The notes under the pieces were generated by a model. It was not told the origin of the DNA, made no database searches, and was given only the letters and a program-made list of their open reading frames with translations. A DNA stretch of 64,000 nucleotides from an uncultured Mycoplasmatota bacterium. Its GTDB lineage: Bacteria; Bacillota_I; Bacilli_A; RF39; UBA660. The stretch covers positions 3,146 through 67,145 of the forward strand of contig USDJ01000008.1 in assembly GCA_900553395.1 (NCBI GenBank), written 5' to 3'. The translations under genes were made by a program, and so were the position numbers. Of the stretch, positions 45,421 through 53,597 are shown one piece after another; position 1 is the stretch's first letter, and every line of letters starts with the position of its first letter.

Positions 45421-46725
45421 ATGCCAAAAAATACCGAAGAAAAAAATACAAAAGGTAAAAAAACTGTAACTGGTAAGACAGCTTCAAAAAAGACAACTGC
45501 ACCAAGTAAAAAAAGTGTAAGTGCTAAAAAAACTGAAAAAGTCGTAAAAAAGCCTGAAGTAAAAAAAGAAACAACTGTCGTAAAAGAAGTTGAAAAGGTT
45601 GAAAAAGTTGAATCTGTTAAACCACAAAAAAGACTTGAAAAGAAAGGACAATTTAACGATATAATCGAAAAAGTAACAGAAGATACTCCACTTGTAGTTG
45701 CGCTATGCGTAATCTTAATATTAATTGCTTTGCTTATATTTGTTTCTTGCAATAAAAGAATTCCTAAAACTTCTAAGGGTGAAGAAATTGTTGCTACTAT
45801 AAAAGGAAAGACTTTTACTGCAGATGATTTATATCAAGGATTAAAAGAGAAATACGGAACTGATGCTTTAATAAACTTAATAGATGAATATATTACTGAA
45901 AAAGAAGTTACAATAACTAAAAAAGATAAAGAATATGTTCAAGAAGTTGTAGATTACTATAAAAATTATGCTGATTATTATAAAGTTGATTTAGCTACTT
46001 TCCTATCAAATTATATGGGATTAAGTGGAATAAGTGATGAAGATGGTTTTTATGATTTCGTTATGAAAGATTATAAAAAATCATTAGCTGTTCAAAAATT
46101 TATTGGAGATAACGCTAAAGAAGAAGATTTAAAGAAATATTATAAAGAAAACTATTCTGATTCATTAACTGTTAAACACATCTTAATTCAAGTTGATAGT
46201 AGTAATGAAGATAGTGATGCAGCAGATAAAGAAGCTTATAATAAAGCTGTTGAAGTTATAAATAAATTAAACGATACTGATAGTGATAATTTAAATTCTA
46301 AATTTGATGAATTAGCTCAAGAATATTCAGATGACACTGCTACTTACTCTAATGGAGGATTAATTGAAAATGTTACAAAAACTAGCGTTGAAGAATCATT
46401 CTTTAATGCAGCTAATAGTCTTAAAGATGGAAAATATACAGATAAACCAGTTAAAACAAGTTATGGTTATCATGTAATCTTAAGAATAAGTTCTACTAAA
46501 GCTAAAGAATACAAAGAAATCAAAGATGAAGTTAAATTAGCTTATGCTAAGAGTTTATTATCAGCTGATTCATCTCTACAAGTTACAAAATGGGATGAAC
46601 TAAGAAAACAATATAAATTATCTATTAAAGATGACAATATTAAAGAATTATATGAAAAAGTTATAAAAGATGCTAAAAACTCAAAGAATGAAAATTCCGA
46701 AAGTTCTGAAAGCTCTGAGAACTAA
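45421..46725 (+). CDS. PrsA-like membrane foldase with parvulin (PpiC) domain
   Basis: The protein has 434 residues. A Lys/Thr-rich cytoplasmic region of about 85 residues precedes one membrane helix (about 94-108). The outside part has a SurA_N-like helical region and a parvulin domain (about 240-350) with VKHILIQVDS, LAQEYSDDTATYSNGGLIEN and YGYHVILRISS. The tail is Ser/Asn/Glu-rich. Unlike classical PrsA lipoproteins it has a long N-terminal cytoplasmic extension; a Cys follows the helix but not in a leading lipobox. It would help exported proteins fold. AAAGGAGAGG supports the start. Confidence 0.85.
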   Translation: MPKNTEEKNTKGKKTVTGKTASKKTTAPSKKSVSAKKTEKVVKKPEVKKETTVVKEVEKVEKVESVKPQKRLEKKGQFNDIIEKVTEDTPLVVALCVILILIALLIFVSCNKRIPKTSKGEEIVATIKGKTFTADDLYQGLKEKYGTDALINLIDEYITEKEVTITKKDKEYVQEVVDYYKNYADYYKVDLATFLSNYMGLSGISDEDGFYDFVMKDYKKSLAVQKFIGDNAKEEDLKKYYKENYSDSLTVKHILIQVDSSNEDSDAADKEAYNKAVEVINKLNDTDSDNLNSKFDELAQEYSDDTATYSNGGLIENVTKTSVEESFFNAANSLKDGKYTDKPVKTSYGYHVILRISSTKAKEYKEIKDEVKLAYAKSLLSADSSLQVTKWDELRKQYKLSIKDDNIKELYEKVIKDAKNSKNENSESSESSEN

Positions 46726-46752
46726 AAGAAGGTTTAAAAACCTTCTTTTTTT
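46725..46752. terminator. Bidirectional terminator between the foldase gene and recX
   Basis: AAAGAAGGTTT and AAACCTTCTTT pair, with A- and T-runs on both sides. Confidence 0.8.
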
Positions 46753-47519
46753 GATTCTAATAATTTACTAACTTTGTCTGATTCAAATCCCTTAGATAAA
46801 AGATTATATTTTATTTTCATAAATAGTTCCTGACCAGAATACTTTTTAACAAGCTTATTATATAATTTAAGGTATTCTTTTTCTAAAATATCGTCATTAT
46901 CCTTTTTTAAATTTGAATCTATTATTTCTTCAACTATTTGTTTTGAATATCCAAGGTTTATCATTTCATTCATAATTTTTTGCTTTAAATGATAATTTGA
47001 ATGCTTTTTATTAGCATTTATTTTTTTTAATATAGCTTTTTCTAGTTTAGAATTCAAAAGACCTGTATCAACTTTTTTTAGTTCTATATCGATAACATCT
47101 TCTGGTATTTCCTGACTTAAAAGCTCTATTCTTATTTTATTTATACCTTGATTGCTTAAATAAATTTTGTCATTTATATAAGCTTTACAATACTCATAGT
47201 CATTTATTATATTTAAATCTTCTAACTTTTCTATGATACTATTAATATCATTATAAGATAAATCATTAAAATATTTCTTTAAATATTCTATAGATTCTTT
47301 TTTACTTCTTCTCTTTTTCATTATATATTTTACTAGTTTATTATAAGCATCAAAATATTTAGTACTTGAAACTATCTTTTTATAAAGGTCTTTATCTATA
47401 TCTTTCTTGTATAATAAATTATACATCAAAATAACATTATCATAAGTTATTATGAAATCATCATCTAAGAATATTTTATATTTATTATTTTTTAGCTTTT
47501 CTATTTTTTTTATATTCAT
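46734..47519 (-). CDS. recX: RecX regulatory protein
   Basis: The protein has 261 residues. It has the three-helix RecX repeats: YIMKKRRSKKESIEYLKKYF, LEDLNIINDYEYCKAYINDK, NQGINKIRIELLSQEIPEDV and LKQKIMNEMINLGYSKQIVE. RecX binds RecA filaments and dampens recombination. AGGTGG decides the ATG at 47519; the 15 extra residues of the longest frame are unsupported. No recA is in the window. Confidence 0.85.
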   Translation of the reverse strand: MNIKKIEKLKNNKYKIFLDDDFIITYDNVILMYNLLYKKDIDKDLYKKIVSSTKYFDAYNKLVKYIMKKRRSKKESIEYLKKYFNDLSYNDINSIIEKLEDLNIINDYEYCKAYINDKIYLSNQGINKIRIELLSQEIPEDVIDIELKKVDTGLLNSKLEKAILKKINANKKHSNYHLKQKIMNEMINLGYSKQIVEEIIDSNLKKDNDDILEKEYLKLYNKLVKKYSGQELFMKIKYNLLSKGFESDKVSKLLESKKEGF

Positions 47520-47564
47520 AAAACCACCTAAAAATATATTAACACAAACAAATGTTTTAGTCAA

Positions 47565-47593
47565 GAAAAGGATATCAATAATCGATATCCTCT
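47565..47593 (-). terminator. Terminator of the GGDEF-like receptor gene
   Basis: AGGATATC and GATATCCT pair around a seven-base loop, with a T-rich tail on the minus strand. Confidence 0.65.
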
Positions 47594-49632
47594 TTATTAT
47601 TTTTCATTTCAATTGTCGCTTCATTTACTGCATCATCAAATGTTTTAATAGCATCAGTAATAATACTATATCCACTAGCAGCTCCAAATCCATGAGATAA
47701 ATTTTTAAACTCTTTATTTAATTTTCTTAAATATGAAATAACTTGTTTTTCAGTGTACCCTACTAAATAAAGTAAAAATTCGTTTCCATCTGTTCTTATT
47801 ATTTCACTATTGTGTAATTGATGCTGCATTAATATATTAGCAGCCTCAGTAATAACTTTATCCCCTTCTTCTCTACCATAATTATCGTTAATATAAGAAA
47901 TATTATTTAAATCTATAATAATTATAGCTTGAGGGTAAACTTCTGAATCATCCCAAGATTCTATTCTACTATTTAAGTATGCTCTGTTTTTTAATGAAGT
48001 AAGTTGATCAATATATTTAATTTTATCTTCTTTAGAAAGATGTACACGTTTATTTTTTCTAACTCTTGATATCATTACTTTTATATGATTATAAAAGTCA
48101 ACTACAACATATATTAATAATATAATAATTACAATAACCAATATATAAGTTATATTAACATTTTCATAAGCAATACTACTATAATTATCAGAAATCAAAG
48201 TTTTTATTGAACTAAATTTAATATAAAAATCAAATAACTCTTTAAAAGTATTATTATCTTCTGTAGAATTTATAACATAACTATATTTATCATCAATATT
48301 TAAAATACAATTAATTTTACTATCTTTAAATGACGAAGTTTTATAATATGTGTAATTATCTAAATCAACTATAGCTATATCATTTAAGCCAAAATCTTTT
48401 GCTAAATCTGCTAAATTATTATATGATTTAACTTTTACATCATTTTCTATTAAATAGTTTTCTAAGTATGTGTCTTTTACAGTTAATACTTCTTTATTTT
48501 CTAGAGAGGTAATATTTTCTATTACGTCAGAGTTTTGAATGCCCGAAATTACAACAACATTTTTATCAAAAGCTCCATAAGTCTTATATACTTCATTTTT
48601 ATAATTGTCATCTGCAACTATATCAAGTACAAAATCAACTTTATTAGAATTAAAATCTTCCATAAGCTTACTAATGCTATTATATCTTGTATACGTAATA
48701 GAAAGTCCGGTTACTTCGTTAAAATTCTTTAGTACTAATCCACTTAATCCTGATATCTTATTGCCTTTTAGATTGTTGTATATTCCATAGTTAATAAAAC
48801 CATATACATAACTTTTACTCTTTAATTTTTTTTGTTCACCATCACTAATGTTTTTCTCTTTAAAGTAAAAATTCATTAGAGATTCATAATATGCTTTAGA
48901 AAAATTATCTTCTTGCCAAGAATTATATGACTTATGTAGTATACTATTTAATTCTTTAGCCCCTGATGTTGTTAGAACAAAGTACTCATTTAAATCCGTA
49001 AACTCAAATGAAATATTTGAATCATCTTCTACTAATTCTTTAGTAAAAAGTGATTTTAAAATCAAAATTCCATCTACACCAGATGTAGACTCTTTTTCAT
49101 CTCTAAAAGCTTTAAGTTTATCAGAATCACTATATTCGATAAGTTCTACATTTTTTTCTTTAAAATAATCAGAAACAACTTCTATATCTTGTGATAATAC
49201 TCCCAACTTTAAATTAGATATTTCATCTAATGATTTAAATACTTTATTATTTTTTGTAACTAAGACAAAGTCATCTTTTAAAAGAACAATGTCATTATCA
49301 CCTGGTAATGTGACAAGATCCATTTTATAATTATAATCATTAGTATTGCTAACTTTATATGAAATAGCATTAAAATTTAATGAGGTTTTATCTGTGACGT
49401 AATCTAAAAACTCATATAACACACCAGTTCCTTCATAACTCAAAGCTGGTATATCATTTAAAACTGCCACATCAATAACATTAAATTTATTAGAATTAAT
49501 CCATTTATTTTCATCTAAGTTTAATGAATTTTTATTTTTAAAATTAAAAGTAAAATATAAAATTGTAACTATAGCTAATATAACTAATACTACTATAGTT
49601 ATCAAAACACCTTTTTTATTATTTTTTTTCAT
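47575..49632 (-). CDS. Membrane receptor with substrate-binding-like region and GGDEF-like domain
   Basis: The protein has 685 residues. One helix at about 8-29 and another near 500-520 bracket a large outside region. That region looks like one or two SBP_bac_3-type solute-binding domains (LKLGVLSQDIEVV, SGLVLKNFNEVTGLSITYTR). A cytoplasmic GGDEF-like domain follows (YIDQLTSLKNRAYLNSRIE, IIIIDLNNISYINDNYG). The active-site loop reads RTDGNEF instead of GGDEF, so cyclase activity is doubtful; it may bind rather than make cyclic di-GMP. The ATG at 49632 has a weak TAGGTG upstream. Confidence 0.8.
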   Translation of the reverse strand: MKKNNKKGVLITIVVLVILAIVTILYFTFNFKNKNSLNLDENKWINSNKFNVIDVAVLNDIPALSYEGTGVLYEFLDYVTDKTSLNFNAISYKVSNTNDYNYKMDLVTLPGDNDIVLLKDDFVLVTKNNKVFKSLDEISNLKLGVLSQDIEVVSDYFKEKNVELIEYSDSDKLKAFRDEKESTSGVDGILILKSLFTKELVEDDSNISFEFTDLNEYFVLTTSGAKELNSILHKSYNSWQEDNFSKAYYESLMNFYFKEKNISDGEQKKLKSKSYVYGFINYGIYNNLKGNKISGLSGLVLKNFNEVTGLSITYTRYNSISKLMEDFNSNKVDFVLDIVADDNYKNEVYKTYGAFDKNVVVISGIQNSDVIENITSLENKEVLTVKDTYLENYLIENDVKVKSYNNLADLAKDFGLNDIAIVDLDNYTYYKTSSFKDSKINCILNIDDKYSYVINSTEDNNTFKELFDFYIKFSSIKTLISDNYSSIAYENVNITYILVIVIIILLIYVVVDFYNHIKVMISRVRKNKRVHLSKEDKIKYIDQLTSLKNRAYLNSRIESWDDSEVYPQAIIIIDLNNISYINDNYGREEGDKVITEAANILMQHQLHNSEIIRTDGNEFLLYLVGYTEKQVISYLRKLNKEFKNLSHGFGAASGYSIITDAIKTFDDAVNEATIEMKNNKEDIDY

Positions 49633-49641
49633 ATACAACAC

Positions 49642-50100
49642 CTACCAAGAAAATTCGGTTTTGGATTTATGCTTGTAACCTATTTGTGGATAAACAGTAC
49701 TTTCTTTATTATCACTTTCATAGAAAATTTCCACATCATAATAACTTAAATTCTCTTCACTAAATCCTTCTAGTAAACTATTACTAACATTTTTAACCGT
49801 ATCAAAGTCTACATCTTCACTTAAGTTTACAAATATTCTTATAATCTTAGACTTAACATATATTTTTACATTTTTAACTTTGCCAAGTTCATTAAGCTTT
49901 TCTTTAACCGAATCTTTTTCTGCACTTGTTAACTTATAATTTTCAATTCCTTTATATCTATTGCCATTAGAGCTTGAAAATAAATTTTTATATATTAATA
50001 CTAATAAAACTACAAATAATATGACAACACCTAATATTATTGCTCTTTTTGGAGTTACTATCTTTTCTAGTTTTACATTACTCTTTTTCTTTTTACTCAC
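49642..50100 (-). CDS. 152-aa single-pass membrane protein
   Basis: A basic start, one helix (about 19-41) and an outside domain with alternating helix and strand (LNELGKVKNVKIYVKSKIIR, FDTVKNVSNSLLEGF, YYDVEIFYESD), perhaps a small ferredoxin-like fold. The start is a GTG with GAGGTGA upstream. It lies directly before the receptor gene, so the two are probably co-transcribed and may interact. Family not recognised. Confidence 0.6.
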   Translation of the reverse strand: MSKKKKSNVKLEKIVTPKRAIILGVVILFVVLLVLIYKNLFSSSNGNRYKGIENYKLTSAEKDSVKEKLNELGKVKNVKIYVKSKIIRIFVNLSEDVDFDTVKNVSNSLLEGFSEENLSYYDVEIFYESDNKESTVYPQIGYKHKSKTEFSW

Positions 50101-50129
50101 ACTTTCACCTCACTAAAAAACTAGAAGAA

Positions 50130-50555
50130 TTAATTTTCTCCTTGTTCTAATTTTTTTAGTATTTCCTTTGTCACTAAAATAGCCTTTTCTCTAACCATAT
50201 TAGCTGATTTTTCTAAGACAGGAGTACCTTTTTCAATAACAAGTTCAACCAATTCTTCTGATTTGTTTTTTATTTGCTCAGCTTTTTTCTTTGCTATTTT
50301 TAAAGCTTTTTCTTTGTCTAAGTCTTGAATTTCATCCATTATCTCATTAACTTTAGATTGAATATTGTTTTTTAACTCATCTGAATCTACATCTTTTATT
50401 TTCAAAATAAGTTCATCTACTTTTTTCTTTAAGGCTTCTCTATTTTCTTTTCCATTTTTCTTTGAAAACAACATTCCTATTCCAACACCTACACCAGCAC
50501 CTAATAAAAACTTACCAAAACCGCTTTTTTTATTTTTACTCATCTTCATCATCAT
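50130..50555 (-). CDS. YtxH-like protein
   Basis: The protein has 141 residues. The glycine-rich membrane segment (KFLLGAGVGVGIGMLFSKKN, about 13-32) followed by a long Lys/Glu-rich amphipathic helix is typical of YtxH-type envelope-stress proteins of Bacilli. The start overlaps the upstream gene by about 20 bases and lies in a run of ATG codons, so the first residues are uncertain. Confidence 0.7.
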   Translation of the reverse strand: MMMKMSKNKKSGFGKFLLGAGVGVGIGMLFSKKNGKENREALKKKVDELILKIKDVDSDELKNNIQSKVNEIMDEIQDLDKEKALKIAKKKAEQIKNKSEELVELVIEKGTPVLEKSANMVREKAILVTKEILKKLEQGEN

Positions 50556-50826
50556 TTCCTTTCTTTTTTTTAAATAAAGAGTTTACAAAGTTAGATATAC
50601 CATTAACGATTTTATCACTTATTGTTGATGCATAATCAGTTGTTTTATCAATTATTTCAAATACACCATTTACCTTACGCATCTTTCCATTCACATCGTC
50701 TATAACATCATCTATTTTTGTTAAAGTCTTTATTAATTTTATTCCAAGAATTATTAAAATAATCACTAATATTATTAAAAACAAATAAAGTAAAATAGGC
50801 AATAATTCATTTAGTTCTATCGTCAT
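50536..50826 (-). CDS. DUF948-like small membrane protein
   Basis: The protein has 96 residues. One N-terminal helix (about 8-33, PILLYLFLIILVIILIILGI) is followed by an amphipathic stretch (LTKIDDVIDDVNGKMRKVNG) and an acidic end. DUF948 proteins have this layout and commonly sit beside YtxH genes, as here. The start shares one base with the upstream stop (TAATG). Function is unknown, probably envelope stress. Confidence 0.7.
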   Translation of the reverse strand: MTIELNELLPILLYLFLIILVIILIILGIKLIKTLTKIDDVIDDVNGKMRKVNGVFEIIDKTTDYASTISDKIVNGISNFVNSLFKKKKGNDDEDE

Positions 50827-51584
50827 TAATTTTCATCCCCATCTTTATATAAAGTTGAATCTATAAATCCAAGCAAATCTTCTTCGTCTAAATTCTCATC
50901 ATTTTTAATATTCTTTTTCAAGTCTTCATCAGAATACTTCTCTTTTTTTATCAATAATTCATCTAATTCTTTACTTATATCATCAGTTAAATTTGATAAT
51001 TTATCCTCGCTGATCTCAGTAAGAGAAGAATCTTCTTTAGGCTCTTCATCTTTAAAAAGTATTGAGTTATTTCCAAATAAAGTATTTTCTAGTTCATCTT
51101 CTAATGTACCATAAGCTTTGTTTCTAACAGAATCAATAGATGGCTCTGATGAATCAATGCTTGGTTCAGTATCCTTTTTTGAAACAATATCTTCTTTATG
51201 ATAATTTTTATCTAAAATTCCATATACTGGTGAAATTATAGGTGTTGGTTTAAACACCTTCTTTTCCTCTTTTTCCTTTTCCTTAGTTTCTGAAGAAATA
51301 TTATAAAATTCTCTTTCTCTAGTTTTTGGCTTGTCCTCTTTTTTAGTATCTTCTACTAAATTTAAATCCTTGAAGTCACTATCATCGAAAAATACAGGTT
51401 TTGCAGTTTTTTCCTCAGCTTTGAATTCAAAATTATTTACAACCTTTTCTTCAAAATCGTCTTTTGTTGCAGAAGGAGATTCTATAGCTACGTGTGTAAC
51501 CTCACTTTTTACCTGTTCAACTTTTACATCATCATCTTCTACTTCTTCAGTAAACATATTTTTTATTTTATCTAAAAATCCCAT
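50826..51584 (-). CDS. 252-aa acidic, low-complexity cytoplasmic protein
   Basis: MGFLDKIKNMFTEEVEDDDV at the start could form a short amphipathic membrane-targeting helix. The rest is rich in Glu, Asp, Lys and Ser without a recognisable fold, apart from a possible coiled coil near 200-230 (LTDDISKELDELLIKKEKYS). GAGGAGAGG precedes the ATG. It lies in one run with the lipoprotein and DUF948/YtxH genes, which suggests an envelope-linked scaffold. Family not recognised. Confidence 0.55.
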   Translation of the reverse strand: MGFLDKIKNMFTEEVEDDDVKVEQVKSEVTHVAIESPSATKDDFEEKVVNNFEFKAEEKTAKPVFFDDSDFKDLNLVEDTKKEDKPKTREREFYNISSETKEKEKEEKKVFKPTPIISPVYGILDKNYHKEDIVSKKDTEPSIDSSEPSIDSVRNKAYGTLEDELENTLFGNNSILFKDEEPKEDSSLTEISEDKLSNLTDDISKELDELLIKKEKYSDEDLKKNIKNDENLDEEDLLGFIDSTLYKDGDEN

Positions 51585-51586
51585 TT

Positions 51587-52219
51587 TTACCTCTCCTCAA
51601 CCATTTCATTCTCTTTTTCTAGTTTGAATTTTTCACTATTACCATCGGTACTATAGTTGTTATATTTACCAGTTTTATTGGTAAAATAATCCTCGTCTAA
51701 CATTAAATTAATTATATCATCATTATACTTTATAGTTGATAAAATATATGACGAATTTAGTATTACATTATTTAAAGATTCCTTTGTAGTCTGAACTTCT
51801 ATCTTAGCATAATTGTAAACAAATTTGACATAATACATATTATCATTTTCTGTAATTTCTAAGTATCCATAATATTTAAACTTGTCATTAAGTTCAGGTG
51901 AAATAAATCTAGAATAATACATATTATTATCTTCCTTATAATCAATCTTAGACTTATAACTATAATTTACTATATCTATATATAAGTAGTAATACGTACC
52001 ATTAGAATACAATATATCATTTAAATCATCACTACCTATATAAGTAACTCCTCCTGGAAGATAGTACTTATACCCCTGACCAGTTTGATTATATAGTTTA
52101 TTATTTTTTGTTAATACAACATTTAATATATTGTCAATATTAGATGTATCAATTCTAACTACAGAACATCCTGTTAACAATATCAAAACAAGTACCATTA
52201 TAATAATATTTTTCCTCAT
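51587..52219 (-). CDS. Lipoprotein of unknown function
   Basis: The protein has 210 residues. A lipoprotein signal peptide ends in LLTGC with the lipobox Cys at about residue 18. The mature part is Tyr/Asn-rich with beta strands (YKYYLPGGVTYIG, GTYYYLYIDIVNYSYK, NMYYVKFVYNYAKIEV). It would be lipid-anchored outside the membrane. GGAAGGTG precedes the ATG. First gene of a four-gene envelope cluster ending at 50130. Family not recognised. Confidence 0.7.
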   Translation of the reverse strand: MRKNIIIMVLVLILLTGCSVVRIDTSNIDNILNVVLTKNNKLYNQTGQGYKYYLPGGVTYIGSDDLNDILYSNGTYYYLYIDIVNYSYKSKIDYKEDNNMYYSRFISPELNDKFKYYGYLEITENDNMYYVKFVYNYAKIEVQTTKESLNNVILNSSYILSTIKYNDDIINLMLDEDYFTNKTGKYNNYSTDGNSEKFKLEKENEMVEER

Positions 52220-52298
52220 GATACACCTTCCGTTATTATTATATCAAAAAAATATATTTTTTTCTATACTTATTCAAAATATAATGCTATTTAAATAT

Positions 52299-52925
52299 CT
52301 ATTTTCTTACATCAACTTTATATATGGGGTAACCTAAACTACTAAATTTAGTTTCATATTCAGTTTTAATATTATCGCTTAGATCCTCTTTGTACATATC
52401 TAAACTAATATCTTCTATAATATATCCATAATTGCTAAAAGAAACTATAGAATATTCGAATAATTTTCTATTGTCAGTTTTCATTATAATACGATTAGTT
52501 CCGCTAAATAAAGAATCATACTTTGATAAAAAATTTTTACTAGTAAGTCGCCTATTCTCATGTCTATTTTTAGGCCAAGGATCAGAAAAGTTTAAATATA
52601 TTGTATCTATCTCTTTATAAAAGACTTTTTCTATTTCATTAGCGTCCATCCTAATGAGTCTCAAATTAGGAATATCTTCATTTATTTTCTCTATTGCTCT
52701 AACTATAACACTATCAAATTTTTCAATTCCTATAAAATTTATATCTGGATATTTCTTAGCCATACCAATTATAAAGTCTCCCTTACCCATACCTATTTCT
52801 ATATGTAATGGATTATTATTAGAAAATACATCTTTAAAATGTCCTTTATATTCTTCATAGTTTTTTATTATATAAGGGGAACTATTTATAATTTCACTAG
52901 CACCTTTAACATTTCTAAGTCTCAT
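52299..52925 (-). CDS. trmB: tRNA (guanine-N7-)-methyltransferase
   Basis: The protein has 208 residues. The SAM-binding IEIGMGKGDFI, FIGIEKFDSVI, RLIRMDA and the signature NFSDPWPKNRHENRRL are diagnostic of TrmB. It methylates G46 in the tRNA variable loop. AGGTGAT decides the ATG at 52925, eighteen residues after the longest start. Divergent from the small gene at 53002. Confidence 0.95.
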   Translation of the reverse strand: MRLRNVKGASEIINSSPYIIKNYEEYKGHFKDVFSNNNPLHIEIGMGKGDFIIGMAKKYPDINFIGIEKFDSVIVRAIEKINEDIPNLRLIRMDANEIEKVFYKEIDTIYLNFSDPWPKNRHENRRLTSKNFLSKYDSLFSGTNRIIMKTDNRKLFEYSIVSFSNYGYIIEDISLDMYKEDLSDNIKTEYETKFSSLGYPIYKVDVRK

Positions 52926-53001
52926 AAAATCACCTAAATTATTATAACATATTTTAAGAATATTAGAAATATAATGCATATAATTTATTGTAGGAGGTTA
53001 T

Positions 53002-53277
53002 ATGAAAGATAAAAGAAATTGTGGTGCGAATATGTATCCTATTTATCAAGCACCTATGATGGTTCCACCTTTTCCTATGGGAGTGCAACCAAACTATCAA
53101 GGCTATCAAAGCTATCCATCTAGTAATTTATCAACTAACACTATTGAACAACAAATAAATAATTTAGAGCAACAGGTAAATCTATTAGACCAAAGAGTCA
53201 CTAGACTTGAAAAAATGAATAATACTACTACAAACAATTATAGTAAATATAGTGATTCAAGTTACTATATGGTATAA
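53002..53277 (+). CDS. 91-aa Pro/Gln/Tyr-rich protein with short coiled coil
   Basis: The first half is Pro/Met/Gln/Tyr-rich (MYPIYQAPMMVPPFPMGVQP). The middle is a heptad coiled coil (IEQQINNLEQQVNLLDQRVT). The tail is Ser/Tyr-rich. This composition resembles small spore-coat proteins, and it sits next to sspI on the same strand, but the link is only suggestive. TAGGAGG precedes the ATG. Confidence 0.6.
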   Translation: MKDKRNCGANMYPIYQAPMMVPPFPMGVQPNYQGYQSYPSSNLSTNTIEQQINNLEQQVNLLDQRVTRLEKMNNTTTNNYSKYSDSSYYMV

Positions 53278-53302
53278 AAGAAACTCAGTTTCTTTTTTTT
53301 AT
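53276..53302 (+). terminator. Terminator of the 91-aa gene
   Basis: AAAGAAACT and AGTTTCTTT pair around a very short loop and are followed by a T-run. Confidence 0.65.
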
Positions 53303-53380
53303 AAGCATTACACTTAATATTATAAATTATCGTATAAAAAAATTTGTTTCTAATCATTATAAATTTGAAAGGAGATATTT

Positions 53381-53587
53381 ATGGATATAGATATTAGAGA
53401 AAGTATTAAAAACAATTTTAAAGGCAGTGATATTAATGAAATAAAAGATTCAATAGAGGAATCTATAAAAGATGCTGATGAAATAACTCTTCCAGGATTA
53501 GGTGTATTTTTTGAGATACTTTGGAATAATTCTAGTAAAGAAGATCAAGAGGCAATATTGAAAAACATAAAAAAAGGACTAAACTAG
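53381..53587 (+). CDS. sspI: Small acid-soluble spore protein, SspI-like
   Basis: The protein has 68 residues, close to the usual SspI length (about 70). MDIDIRESIKNNFKG at the start and EITLPGLGVFFEILWNNSSK in the second half match the conserved core of SspI, including the LPGLGV.FE..W signature. SspI is packed in the spore core of Bacilli. GAAAGGAGAT precedes the ATG. Its own terminator follows. It is the strongest sign in this window that the organism sporulates. Confidence 0.85.
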   Translation: MDIDIRESIKNNFKGSDINEIKDSIEESIKDADEITLPGLGVFFEILWNNSSKEDQEAILKNIKKGLN

Positions 53588-53597
53588 TCCTTTTAAA
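53569..53597. terminator. Bidirectional terminator between sspI and glyS
   Basis: AAAAGGACTA and TAGTCCTTTT pair around a three-base loop, with A- and T-runs for both converging genes. Confidence 0.75.
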
